Assembly: GCA_033765345.1 (NCBI GenBank)
Contig: JANRIC010000154.1
Coordinates: forward strand, 1 to 12,669
Reading direction: 5' to 3'
DNA from: JANRIC01 sp033765345
GTDB lineage: Bacteria; Bacteroidota; Bacteroidia; Cytophagales; Microscillaceae
DNA length: 12,669 nucleotides
Part shown: in pieces, positions 7,641 to 12,669 of the stretch
Layout: every line of letters starts with the position of its first letter
Position numbering within the stretch: position 1 is the stretch's first letter
Program-made: the position numbers and the translations under genes
The notes under the pieces: model-generated
Database searches by the model: none
The model's input: only the letters and a program-made list of their open reading frames with translations
What the model was told of the DNA's origin: nothing

Positions 7641-8769
7641 ATTTAAAAATTTGAAAGTTTAATTTATCTTCTTCTTGATTTTTATTTTTTGGATGTGTAG
7701 GACTCACATACAATCCTTCTTTGCCCACAAACCAGGAATGAATGATAAAAGTATCTTTGGGTAATTTTATTTCTTTCAGTATGTTGAAACGCTCATCAAA
7801 GACCATTAAAAATAATTCTTTATCTAAAAAAGTGCTTGTTTGTCCTTTAGTTGTTTGGTAAGAGACTTGTCCCCAATGAAACCTATAATACAACTGCCTA
7901 TAAGGATCGTATAACACGTGAAAATAGTGAGGATTTTCAAGAGAGTGTTTAGACCAGTTATCCGGATTTTGATTCTTGATAGAGAAGATGCTTGCATAAC
8001 TTGGAGAGAACTTGCTTTCAGCTTTATAAACACTTTTTTTCCTGTTTTTTAGATCATACGTGTAAATATTTGATTCATACAAAAAATTATACACCAATAA
8101 ATCATGATAGATGAGGTCTTTGTTAGGATAAGCCAGATAGCCTACATTGCCTTGATTATTGATATAGTAGTCACTATAAGTGATAGGTAGTTGGCTAAAT
8201 TCTTCGGAGTTAAGATTTAATGCGCTAATAAATGGACTATTATAATTACCAGGCGCATAAATACTAAGCAAAAAGACTGTTTTTCTTTTGGCATCATATT
8301 GCAACCTAAAGTGAAGATTAGCGGCCAAGCTACCAAACTTTTGATAATCCAGGGATCGCGCTAAAGAAATACTTTGGCGGATTTTTCCTTGATCATCCAG
8401 GACGTGAAGTTTTTTATTGGCATACACAAACACACTATCTGGGCAGTGTACGTATAAGCCCTCTATTTGCCCTACGCCGTTACTTCCTTCCCTATCCAAG
8501 ATAATATGATGAAGTATTTTTTTAGAAGACAAACTAAAAATATCCATGCTGTGTGTGTTGAGGTTGTAGGCAAATAAAGTATCCTTGTAATGGTGAAAAA
8601 AATCATATCTTGGAAGTGATAAAGTATCCAAAGGGATAGAAATACTATCAACTTGATAAGTCAGACGGCTTGAGTTAGTCTGATTAGTCGTATTATCTGT
8701 ATGGCAGGACACAAAAATACTTGAAATAAAAAGAAATCCATAATACGCTAATTTTATTGAGTTTTTCAT
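7624..8769 (-). CDS. DUF4221-like beta-propeller lipoprotein
   Basis: 381 residues from an ATG at 8769. The N-terminus is a lipoprotein signal (LAYYGFLFISSIFVSC, lipid-carrying Cys22), so the product should be anchored in the outer or inner membrane. The body has the short repeated strands of the DUF4221/TolB-like propeller group: DTLFAYNLNTHSMDIFSLSSKK, DREGSNGVGQIEGLYVHCPDS, VFVYANKKLHVLDDQGK. The last motif set is typical of DUF4221 proteins in Bacteroidota, whose function is unknown. It lies between the NVEALA-like small protein (110 bp upstream) and the RND pump, which overlaps its 3' end. A propeller lipoprotein beside a short Cys-containing exported protein is also the arrangement at 9528-11199 and 12006-12564. 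The family call rests on motif recall, not on a search. Confidence 0.75.
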   Translation of the reverse strand: MKNSIKLAYYGFLFISSIFVSCHTDNTTNQTNSSRLTYQVDSISIPLDTLSLPRYDFFHHYKDTLFAYNLNTHSMDIFSLSSKKILHHIILDREGSNGVGQIEGLYVHCPDSVFVYANKKLHVLDDQGKIRQSISLARSLDYQKFGSLAANLHFRLQYDAKRKTVFLLSIYAPGNYNSPFISALNLNSEEFSQLPITYSDYYINNQGNVGYLAYPNKDLIYHDLLVYNFLYESNIYTYDLKNRKKSVYKAESKFSPSYASIFSIKNQNPDNWSKHSLENPHYFHVLYDPYRQLYYRFHWGQVSYQTTKGQTSTFLDKELFLMVFDERFNILKEIKLPKDTFIIHSWFVGKEGLYVSPTHPKNKNQEEDKLNFQIFKFEKNI

Positions 8770-8789
8770 GTAAATGTCTTTGGTAAGTA

Positions 8790-8797
8790 CAAAAATA
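8790..8797 (-). promoter_or_regulatory. -7 box (TATTTTTG) for the DUF4221 gene
   Basis: On the minus strand TATTTTTG matches TAnnTTTG and lies about 20 bases before the ATG at 8769. It would give a short leader of roughly 15 bases. The -33 element is not clear. It suggests the lipoprotein-RND pair can be transcribed separately from the small-protein gene. Confidence 0.45.
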
Positions 8798-8803
8798 AGT
8801 TTT

Positions 8804-8833
8804 GAGATACAAGATAATCACAACTTGTATTTC
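8804..8833 (-). terminator. Possible weak hairpin between small-protein and DUF4221 genes
   Basis: Arms 8804-8813 and 8824-8833 pair over nine of ten positions (core ATACAAG/CTTGTAT) around a 10-base loop. On the minus strand it follows the stop of the small-protein gene by about 46 bases. The T-rich stretch after it is not immediate (AAAACTTATTTTTG), so it may be a weak terminator, an attenuator, or an operator next to the -7 box. Confidence 0.3.
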
Positions 8834-8879
8834 AATATTTTGAAAACCAATCCATTTGTTCATCGAGCAATTGAGTCAT

Positions 8880-9152
8880 TTATTGATCCCCTCCACTGGG
8901 TGCAGGGCAGCTTTTGGCTGTGCTGCAACTAGGTCCGTTTCCTAATGAGCAAGCCGCATAACTTTGGGTTGATTGACACCAAGTACGATATAAGTTATTC
9001 TGTTGTGCTCGCACCGCTTGTGTATTTAAGGTTAAAGTAGGCAAAGTAACAATTTCATTTACTTGTGTTCTGCTGTCTAGAGATACCTGTAAATTTAGTA
9101 CAAAAGCCAAAAAAAACACACCTGCTGCCAAAAATTTAATTTGTTTTTTCAT
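8880..9152 (-). CDS. NVEALA-like small secreted Cys-containing protein
   Basis: 90 residues from an ATG at 9152. The N-terminus is a signal-like segment (KKQIKFLAAGVFFLAFVLNLQVSLD). It is followed by a linker ending TLTLNTQAVRAQ (39-50), which matches the position and pattern of the NVEALA motif at which this Bacteroidota family is named. The remaining 40 residues carry four cysteines (59, 68, 76, 82), many Ser/Gly/Asn, and end in SGGDQ. NVEALA proteins are short exported products of unknown function, often found beside propeller lipoproteins, as here with the DUF4221 gene downstream. The four cysteines could form two disulphides outside the cytoplasm; that is inference. Confidence 0.7.
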   Translation of the reverse strand: MKKQIKFLAAGVFFLAFVLNLQVSLDSRTQVNEIVTLPTLTLNTQAVRAQQNNLYRTWCQSTQSYAACSLGNGPSCSTAKSCPAPSGGDQ

Positions 9153-9391
9153 ACAATAAAAATTGATTGTTTAAGGATTAAAATATAAATTCAATTTACA
9201 CACCGGAGGCACACAAGTCAATGTTGAGTCAAAATATCTGCTCTGAAATATAGAAAAAACATGGCTAAATTGTATTTTTTTTTTTTGAATATGAAAATGT
9301 AATGAAAAATAAGCCTTAGCCGAACTTAAATCTTATCGGGTAAGCAAAATTCAAGAAAAAATACTATATTTAAATTCGCCAAAAAAAATGT
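9153..9391. other. AT-rich divergent intergenic region
   Basis: This is the left part of the 375-bp gap between the divergent small-protein genes. No ORF of note is present. It holds a possible minus-strand -7 box (TATATTTT, 9187-9180, one mismatch to TAnnTTTG) before the gene at 9152. It also holds a T12 run at 9275-9286 preceded by TA and followed by GA, like the T-run of the conserved leader at 9411, and the hairpin at 9313-9345. Confidence 0.6.
9313..9345 (-). promoter_or_regulatory. Hairpin with T-rich tail on the minus strand
   Basis: Arms 9313-9323 and 9336-9345 form nine pairs with one bulge and one G-G mismatch (TTA-CCGA / TCGG-TAA plus GC ends). On the minus strand the second arm is followed at once by TTATTTTTC. 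It could be a terminator or attenuator in a long leader of the gene at 9152, or stop stray transcription from the right. No promoter further right on the minus strand was identified. Confidence 0.35.
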
Positions 9392-9527
9392 CTAAAAGCT
9401 TGCATTTCTATTTTTTTTTTTTTGATTTGCGTCATCCGGGTAGTGTATTTTTTCCCAGCAATCGTGACCATTTTGGCGTGGGAAGCCGATGTTTTTTATG
9501 GTTTAACATTTTTAAAATTTAATTTTT
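9392..9527 (+). promoter_or_regulatory. Conserved leader/promoter block, copy 1
   Basis: From CTAAAAGCTTGCATTTCTA and a T13 run (9411-9423) to the start codon at 9528, this matches 11871-12005 with about four substitutions and one T of length difference. Two readings are possible. As DNA, TTTG at 9421-9424 (or 9426-9429) and TATTTTTT at 9446-9453 resemble a Bacteroidota -33/-7 pair spaced 21 (or 16) bases. As RNA, CATC-c-GG (9433-9439) pairs with CCGATG (9486-9491), enclosing TTCCCA (9452-9457) paired with TGGGAA (9479-9484), and T6 follows directly. The promoter reading would start the transcript inside the hairpin, so both cannot hold for one transcript. I do not recognise it as a known riboswitch. 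Confidence 0.75.
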
Positions 9528-9788
9528 ATGAATTTGAAGAAAATTATCAACATTCTAAGCTTTTGTTTAATATTATCTTTCTTTTTTATTTTTACAATCA
9601 CAACAAACAATAAAATTGAAGCGCAAACAACAGCGTCAATATCAAATACTTGTAAATGGGAGATTTCGTCTTGCGGCTGGTTTTGTGATAGCCGAGAAGT
9701 TTGTGTAACAACAGGTAATGGAAATACATGTAATTGTGGCGCAGTAACAAGAGCCTGTTGTTCAAAAGGTGGCGGCGCAGCACAATAA
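9528..9788 (+). CDS. Secreted Cys-rich mini-protein (module 2)
   Basis: 86 residues from the ATG at 9528, the exact right edge of the conserved leader. A signal peptide runs to about residue 32 (LILSFFFIFTITTNNKIEA, cleavage before QTT). The mature part of about 54 residues has eight cysteines (42, 49, 53, 59, 68, 70, 77, 78), including CNC and CC pairs, and a Gly-rich tail ending GGGAAQ. The family is not recognised. Size, export signal, cysteines and GG-Q tail recall the NVEALA-like protein at 8880-9152. Even cysteine number and export suggest up to four disulphides or metal binding. A lipoprotein and a thioredoxin-fold gene follow after a hairpin. A toxin, signal or structural peptide are all possible. 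Confidence 0.75.
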   Translation: MNLKKIINILSFCLILSFFFIFTITTNNKIEAQTTASISNTCKWEISSCGWFCDSREVCVTTGNGNTCNCGAVTRACCSKGGGAAQ

Positions 9789-9823
9789 ACGAAGGAGCTT
9801 TACTTATGATTAAAATTCTTAAC

Positions 9824-9863
9824 AAATAGTAAGAAGCAGTCAATCAATGTCTTCTTACTATTT
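9824..9863 (+). terminator. 13-bp perfect inverted repeat after the mini-protein gene
   Basis: AAATAGTAAGAAG (9824-9836) pairs perfectly with CTTCTTACTATTT (9851-9863) around a 14-base loop, 36 bases after the stop codon. What follows (ATTAATTATCC) is AT-rich but not a T-run, so termination may be partial. It would let the mini-protein be expressed well above the downstream lipoprotein, or stabilise the mini-protein mRNA 3' end. Confidence 0.55.
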
Positions 9864-9936
9864 ATTAATTATCCATAATAACATAAAGTAGTTGATACGG
9901 TGATCTGTAAGGCGTAAAATATTTTAAACTTTATTT

Positions 9937-9967
9937 TATTTTTGAAAAATAATAAGCTTTAATTTTG
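9937..9967 (+). promoter_or_regulatory. Candidate -7 boxes for the lipoprotein/thioredoxin-fold pair
   Basis: TATTTTTG (9937-9944) and TAATTTTG (9960-9967) both fit TAnnTTTG and lie after the inverted repeat and 57-80 bases before the chosen start at 10024. No strong -33 box is seen. They suggest an independent promoter for the two-gene unit. Confidence 0.4.
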
Positions 9968-10023
9968 AAAAACAATTCGTGGTTTACAGTAATTTTTTTC
10001 TTAACAGTATAATCAATGATAAT

Positions 10024-11199
10024 ATGTTCAACAAAGCTTCAATACATTTTTATTATTTTCTTATTCTTTTTTTGAGTGTGTCGTGTTCTTATGACACAAA
10101 AGACCAGACACGGTTAACTCCTGATTTTCAGATTGATATTTCTCTGAATGATATTAAGAAAAACATTAAATACTCTGATTTTATTGACCAGTATGATTTC
10201 GTCAAGCTTGAAACCAGCGAAAATTCTCTCATTGGAAGTATAGACGAAATCAGATGTAGTAAACAATATATCTTTATTTTAGATATGTTTATCTCGAAGG
10301 GCGTATTTCAGTTCGACAGAAAAGGGCGTTTTATAAGGCGTGTAGGCAAAGTAGGAGAAGGACCGGGAGAATACACTTCTCCAATTAGTTTTACAATCCA
10401 TGAAAAAAAATCAAAGATATTTATATTAGACAATCGGCAAAAGATTTTATGTTTTAACTTTGACGGTGGATATATTGAGCAAATCCGGTCTAAAGGTTTT
10501 CTGACAGAAAAAATAGAATTGTTAGATGATAATAGGTGGGCATTTATTGGAGGAGGTACTGAAGATCATGTGGTTATGGCAGATTCTCAGCTTAATAAAA
10601 TTAAGAGTTATTTACCTTTTTTAAACAGAGCAACTTCAGCTTTAATTCCTAATGCAATTTTTAAATTAGGAGAAGATATTTTAGTCAGAAGGGATTATTT
10701 AGATACTGTCTATGCTGTGACAAAAACTGAAATCAGACCTCATATTATTTTTAATTTTAAGGATAAATCACTGCCTTTTGAGATGATAGCTAAGAATCAG
10801 GAAAACCCTTCTATAACGGCTTTATCAAATGACTATTGTATTGTAAGATTTTATTACGAATTGAAAGATTATATATATTTAGGATTTATACATAAAAGTA
10901 ATGCTTACATCGTAAATTACAATAAACTTAACAGATCAGGTATTTTATTTTCCTTCAACGATATCAAAGATGATATTACCTTTCTTGATAATAAATTCAA
11001 CTCATACATCGTAGGTGTAGATCTAATTACTTCTCGGTTTATTTATAAGGTTGAAACACAAGATTTTATTCAGGGCGTAGAATCTGCTCAAAAACAGCAT
11101 GCTGAAGGAGAAGCATTTATTAAAGCACGTGGGCTTGCAAAACAACTAAAAACCGATGATAACCCCGTTTTGATGTTTGCTAAATATGCTAATTTCTAA
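10024..11199 (+). CDS. 6-bladed beta-propeller lipoprotein
   Basis: 391 residues from the ATG at 10024; the frame continues upstream to a GTG at 9979, but 10024 gives a clean lipoprotein signal (FYYFLILFLSVSC, Cys21). The body matches the Bacteroidota 6-bladed beta-propeller (DUF5128-like) pattern: FVKLETSENSLIGSIDEI, YIFILD, GVFQFDRKGRFIRRVGKVG, then EGPGEYTSP at about 112-120, and a C-terminal DDNPVLMFAKY typical of the family. The propeller is probably displayed at the cell envelope. Family members commonly stand beside NVEALA-type small proteins and thioredoxin-like genes, and this one does too. The downstream gene starts one base after its stop. Ligand unknown; binding of the neighbouring mini-protein is a guess. 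Confidence 0.82.
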   Translation: MFNKASIHFYYFLILFLSVSCSYDTKDQTRLTPDFQIDISLNDIKKNIKYSDFIDQYDFVKLETSENSLIGSIDEIRCSKQYIFILDMFISKGVFQFDRKGRFIRRVGKVGEGPGEYTSPISFTIHEKKSKIFILDNRQKILCFNFDGGYIEQIRSKGFLTEKIELLDDNRWAFIGGGTEDHVVMADSQLNKIKSYLPFLNRATSALIPNAIFKLGEDILVRRDYLDTVYAVTKTEIRPHIIFNFKDKSLPFEMIAKNQENPSITALSNDYCIVRFYYELKDYIYLGFIHKSNAYIVNYNKLNRSGILFSFNDIKDDITFLDNKFNSYIVGVDLITSRFIYKVETQDFIQGVESAQKQHAEGEAFIKARGLAKQLKTDDNPVLMFAKYANF

Positions 11200-11200
11200 A

Positions 11201-11821
11201 ATGAAAAATATAATCACTATTTTTTTTACAATCATACTCTTATTGATTGGCATATTTTCAATACTACAATCAGAACAATACAAATCTGAATACCGAAAGA
11301 AAGATAAAGAGCTTATTCTCTATCGAGAAAACGCATCTTCATCCCTAAGTTACATATCCTATCTTGATTCATTAAAATTAGTATCAGAAGGCTTTTTTTT
11401 GGATAAAAATACGAAGGTAAAAAGCATTAATGGTAATACTTTGGAATTATCAAAAATACTGGAAGAAAAAAAGATGATTTTATACTACAGCTCGCTTCAC
11501 TTTTGTGACTGCTTTCAATCTGATTTTTTATTGTTAAAAAACTTTTTAGACTCCACGAATTGTAATAAGATTTTAGTCTTGACAGAATTTAATCACGAGC
11601 GTGAATTAAAACTTTTCCGCAAGGAAAATGCATCCTTCTGTGAAATTTATCAAATCGAGCAAATAAAAATACCTATGATAAAAACCCAAATCCCATTTTT
11701 ATTTCTAATGGACAAATCTCTGAGAGTTTCTTATGTCTTTTCTCTATCCCGAGGGAATTCTCCTAATTTATTAACTTATCTTAAATCAATTCAACAATTG
11801 CTAAATGTAAAACCTTCTTAA
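11201..11821 (+). CDS. Membrane-anchored thioredoxin-fold protein with CxC motif
   Basis: 206 residues from the ATG at 11201, which follows the lipoprotein stop (11197-11199) after one base, so the two are coupled; a TTG at 11177 is less likely. One N-terminal membrane segment (about 4-22, IITIFFTIILLLIGIFSIL) is followed by a charged coil and a redoxin/TlpA-like domain. In it, KKMILYYSSLHFCDCFQSD places Cys102 and Cys104 after the first strand, and KTQIPFLFLMDKSLRVSYVF supplies the probable cis-proline (about 165) and following strands. The usual CxxC is replaced by CxC, and a further pair, Cys121 and Cys147, is present. It should face the periplasm. Next to eight-cysteine mini-proteins it could make, shuffle or reduce disulphides. 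The fold is moderately sure, the activity is inference. Confidence 0.7.
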   Translation: MKNIITIFFTIILLLIGIFSILQSEQYKSEYRKKDKELILYRENASSSLSYISYLDSLKLVSEGFFLDKNTKVKSINGNTLELSKILEEKKMILYYSSLHFCDCFQSDFLLLKNFLDSTNCNKILVLTEFNHERELKLFRKENASFCEIYQIEQIKIPMIKTQIPFLFLMDKSLRVSYVFSLSRGNSPNLLTYLKSIQQLLNVKPS

Positions 11822-11856
11822 TTATCTGTAAGACACAAAATATCCCCTCCCCCCCC

Positions 11857-11901
11857 AAAAAAAAACAAGCCTAAAAGCTTGCATTTCTATTTTTTTTTTT
11901 T
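11857..11901 (+). terminator. Intrinsic terminator after the thioredoxin-fold gene
   Basis: A9 (11857-11865), then CAAGC-ctaaaa-GCTTG (11866-11881) and, eight bases on, T12 (11890-11901). The short GC stem can be extended by A/T pairing, and the T-run supports termination on the plus strand. Its right part belongs to the conserved leader block. In copy 1 the same place has A8, AAATG/CATTT and T13, so a stem of different sequence is also possible there. A C8 run precedes it at 11849-11856. Confidence 0.5.
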
Positions 11902-12005
11902 GATTTGCGTCATCCGGGTAGTGTATTTTTTCCCAGCGATCGTGACCATTTTGGCGTGGGAAGCCGATGTTTTTTATGGTTCAATTTTTTTAAAATTTAA
12001 TTTTT
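11871..12005 (+). promoter_or_regulatory. Conserved leader/promoter block, copy 2
   Basis: Near-identical to 9392-9527. The paired elements are all kept: CATCCGG 11911-11917 with CCGATG 11964-11969, and TTCCCA 11930-11935 with TGGGAA 11957-11962, followed by T6 at 11970-11975. The T-run is 12 instead of 13. Inside the structured part the only change is G at 11938 for A at 9460, in the hairpin loop; the other three changes lie in the AT-rich stretch just before the start codon. Identity ends within a few bases of the ATG at 12006. Confidence 0.75.
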
Positions 12006-12209
12006 ATGATTAAGAAAACTATTTTCTCTTTTTTAGCCGTCTGCTTGATTGGCATATCTACTATAGGAATATCCGAAACACTGGCGCAAGGATGTGTGGT
12101 ATGTAAGAATACAAGTTCCACTGAGTGTATGCGAGTTATCGTTCCAGGACCTCCATTTACTGTTCATATATTTTATGGACCGACTTCACCGTGTGAAGAC
12201 ATAAAATAA
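12006..12209 (+). CDS. Secreted Cys-containing mini-protein (module 3)
   Basis: 67 residues from the ATG at 12006. Signal peptide to about residue 27 (FSFLAVCLIGISTIGISETLA), with cleavage before QGC. The mature part of about 40 residues has four cysteines (30, 33, 41, 63) and a central Pro/aromatic stretch (VPGPPFTVHIFYGP). It has no visible homology to the 9528 mini-protein beyond the export signal, cysteines and small size, although both sit behind the same leader. It is not recognised as a known family. A strong terminator follows, then a truncated lipoprotein gene. Coding is supported by the leader, the signal peptide and the terminator placement. Confidence 0.7.
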   Translation: MIKKTIFSFLAVCLIGISTIGISETLAQGCVVCKNTSSTECMRVIVPGPPFTVHIFYGPTSPCEDIK

Positions 12210-12216
12210 AACTTGG

Positions 12217-12247
12217 ATTTCCGGTTAAGAGAAACCGGAAATTTTTC
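12217..12247 (+). terminator. Strong intrinsic terminator after the module 3 mini-protein
   Basis: ATTTCCGGTT (12217-12226) pairs over 10 bp with AACCGGAAAT (12233-12242) around a 6-base loop, followed by TTTTC. It begins seven bases after the stop codon and should end the mini-protein transcript. Confidence 0.85.
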
Positions 12248-12291
12248 TGTCTTTATAAAAGAACTAAGTACTTTTTAATATATCTTTGACT

Positions 12292-12564
12292 ATGCCATTA
12301 AGCAGAATAATATTTTTGATTTTATTTATGAGCACTATGAGTGCCTGTGAGAATCGTAAAAAAGTGCAGACAAGCACTTCAAATCCGCTCGAGTTATTTC
12401 CTGGTCTGATCTCCTTGCAAGGCAAAGCACTGTCAATCCCCTCGAGGCAATTAAACTTTGTGCTGGATATGCAAATCATACAAGACTCCCTACTATTTCT
12501 ATTTGATTCAGATAAAAAGTACTTATTCACTGACATTACGCAGGCTCAAAATTTGGAAAAGTAA
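12292..12564 (+). pseudogene. Truncated propeller-type lipoprotein gene
   Basis: 90 residues from the ATG at 12292 (a TTG at 12286 is in frame). It begins with a lipoprotein signal, IIFLILFMSTMSAC, with Cys19. The next part (ISLQGKALSIPSRQLNF and IIQDSLLFLFDSDKKYLF) is like the first blade of BF3164/TolB-like propeller lipoproteins, which normally exceed 300 residues. The frame stops at 12562-12564, where most of the propeller should follow, and its last codons overlap the 3' end of a minus-strand gene. The likeliest reading is a lipoprotein gene cut by an insertion or recombination near 12510-12540. TATCTTTG at 12281-12288 fits a -7 box but would start transcription at or inside this ATG. 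Confidence 0.6.
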
Positions 12565-12667
12565 TATTTTTTTCTAGTGCCCAATTTTTGAGTTCCTGCA
12601 AATATTTCCAAGCGGATTTGAGCGATTCAATCAAGATTTGTTTTTTAAGGGCATAGTGATTTTTCTT
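12536..12667 (-). CDS. 3' end of an unidentified minus-strand gene (partial)
   Basis: On the minus strand a frame open from the window edge gives 43 residues up to a TAA at 12538-12536. It includes HYALKKQILIESLKSAWKY and LQELKNWALEKN, a lysine- and glutamate-rich helical tail as seen at the C-termini of many DNA-binding proteins and transposases; no family is recognised. It overlaps the end of the truncated lipoprotein frame in convergent orientation, which fits an inserted element or gene as the cause of that truncation. Confidence 0.4.
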   Translation of the reverse strand, partial: KKNHYALKKQILIESLKSAWKYLQELKNWALEKNITFPNFEPA

Positions 12668-12669
12668 GG

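Noticed and set aside
9422..9613. Plus-strand frame across the conserved leader
   Set aside because: It lacks an ATG start at its beginning, overlaps the mini-protein in another frame, and the matching frame is not kept in copy 2.
12281..12288. TATCTTTG as promoter of the truncated lipoprotein
   Set aside because: A perfect -7 match, but the ATG at 12292 would lie before the expected transcription start, and no -33 box is seen.

Overview
The window looks like a chromosomal segment from a Bacteroidota (Bacteroidetes) bacterium. The clues are a DUF5916/CBM9-type outer-membrane protein, DUF4221 and 6-bladed beta-propeller lipoproteins, a NVEALA-like small secreted protein, several TAnnTTTG-type -7 promoter boxes, and the absence of clear Shine-Dalgarno sites in front of starts. 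The left 7.6 kb has moderate G+C. From about 7.6 kb rightwards the DNA is clearly more AT-rich and full of homopolymer runs, as in an accessory region.

Layout. Positions 1-87 are the tail of an unidentified gene, whose last codons and stop lie inside a 7-bp G-rich tandem repeat (73-206). A PLP-dependent class IV aminotransferase (288-1184, +) follows, then a DUF5916 outer-membrane protein with a CBM9-like N-terminal domain (1342-3543, +). Between this gene and the convergent RND pump is a non-coding minisatellite of about 680 bp (3677-4359) built from 21/21/20-bp units. The RND transporter (4443-7640, -) overlaps the end of a DUF4221 lipoprotein gene (7624-8769, -). That gene is preceded by a small NVEALA-like secreted Cys-containing protein (8880-9152, -).

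Reading the other way from 9.4 kb are two further modules of the same design. Module 2 is a Cys-rich secreted mini-protein (9528-9788), a 6-bladed beta-propeller lipoprotein (10024-11199) and a membrane-anchored thioredoxin-fold protein (11201-11821). Module 3 is another Cys-containing secreted mini-protein (12006-12209) and a truncated propeller-type lipoprotein (12292-12564). Module 3 runs into the 3' end of an unidentified minus-strand gene at the window edge.

The most interesting signal is a block of about 139 bp (9392-9530 and 11871-12008). It is nearly identical in front of the two plus-strand mini-protein genes and ends at their start codons, while the proteins themselves show no obvious similarity beyond a signal peptide and cysteines. 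The window therefore seems to hold a repeated cassette: a conserved promoter or leader, a divergent Cys-rich exported peptide, a surface beta-propeller lipoprotein, and in one module a redox protein. The RND pump sits in the operon of the third, divergent module. Role and substrate are unknown; the shared organisation is visible in the sequence, the functional link is inference.
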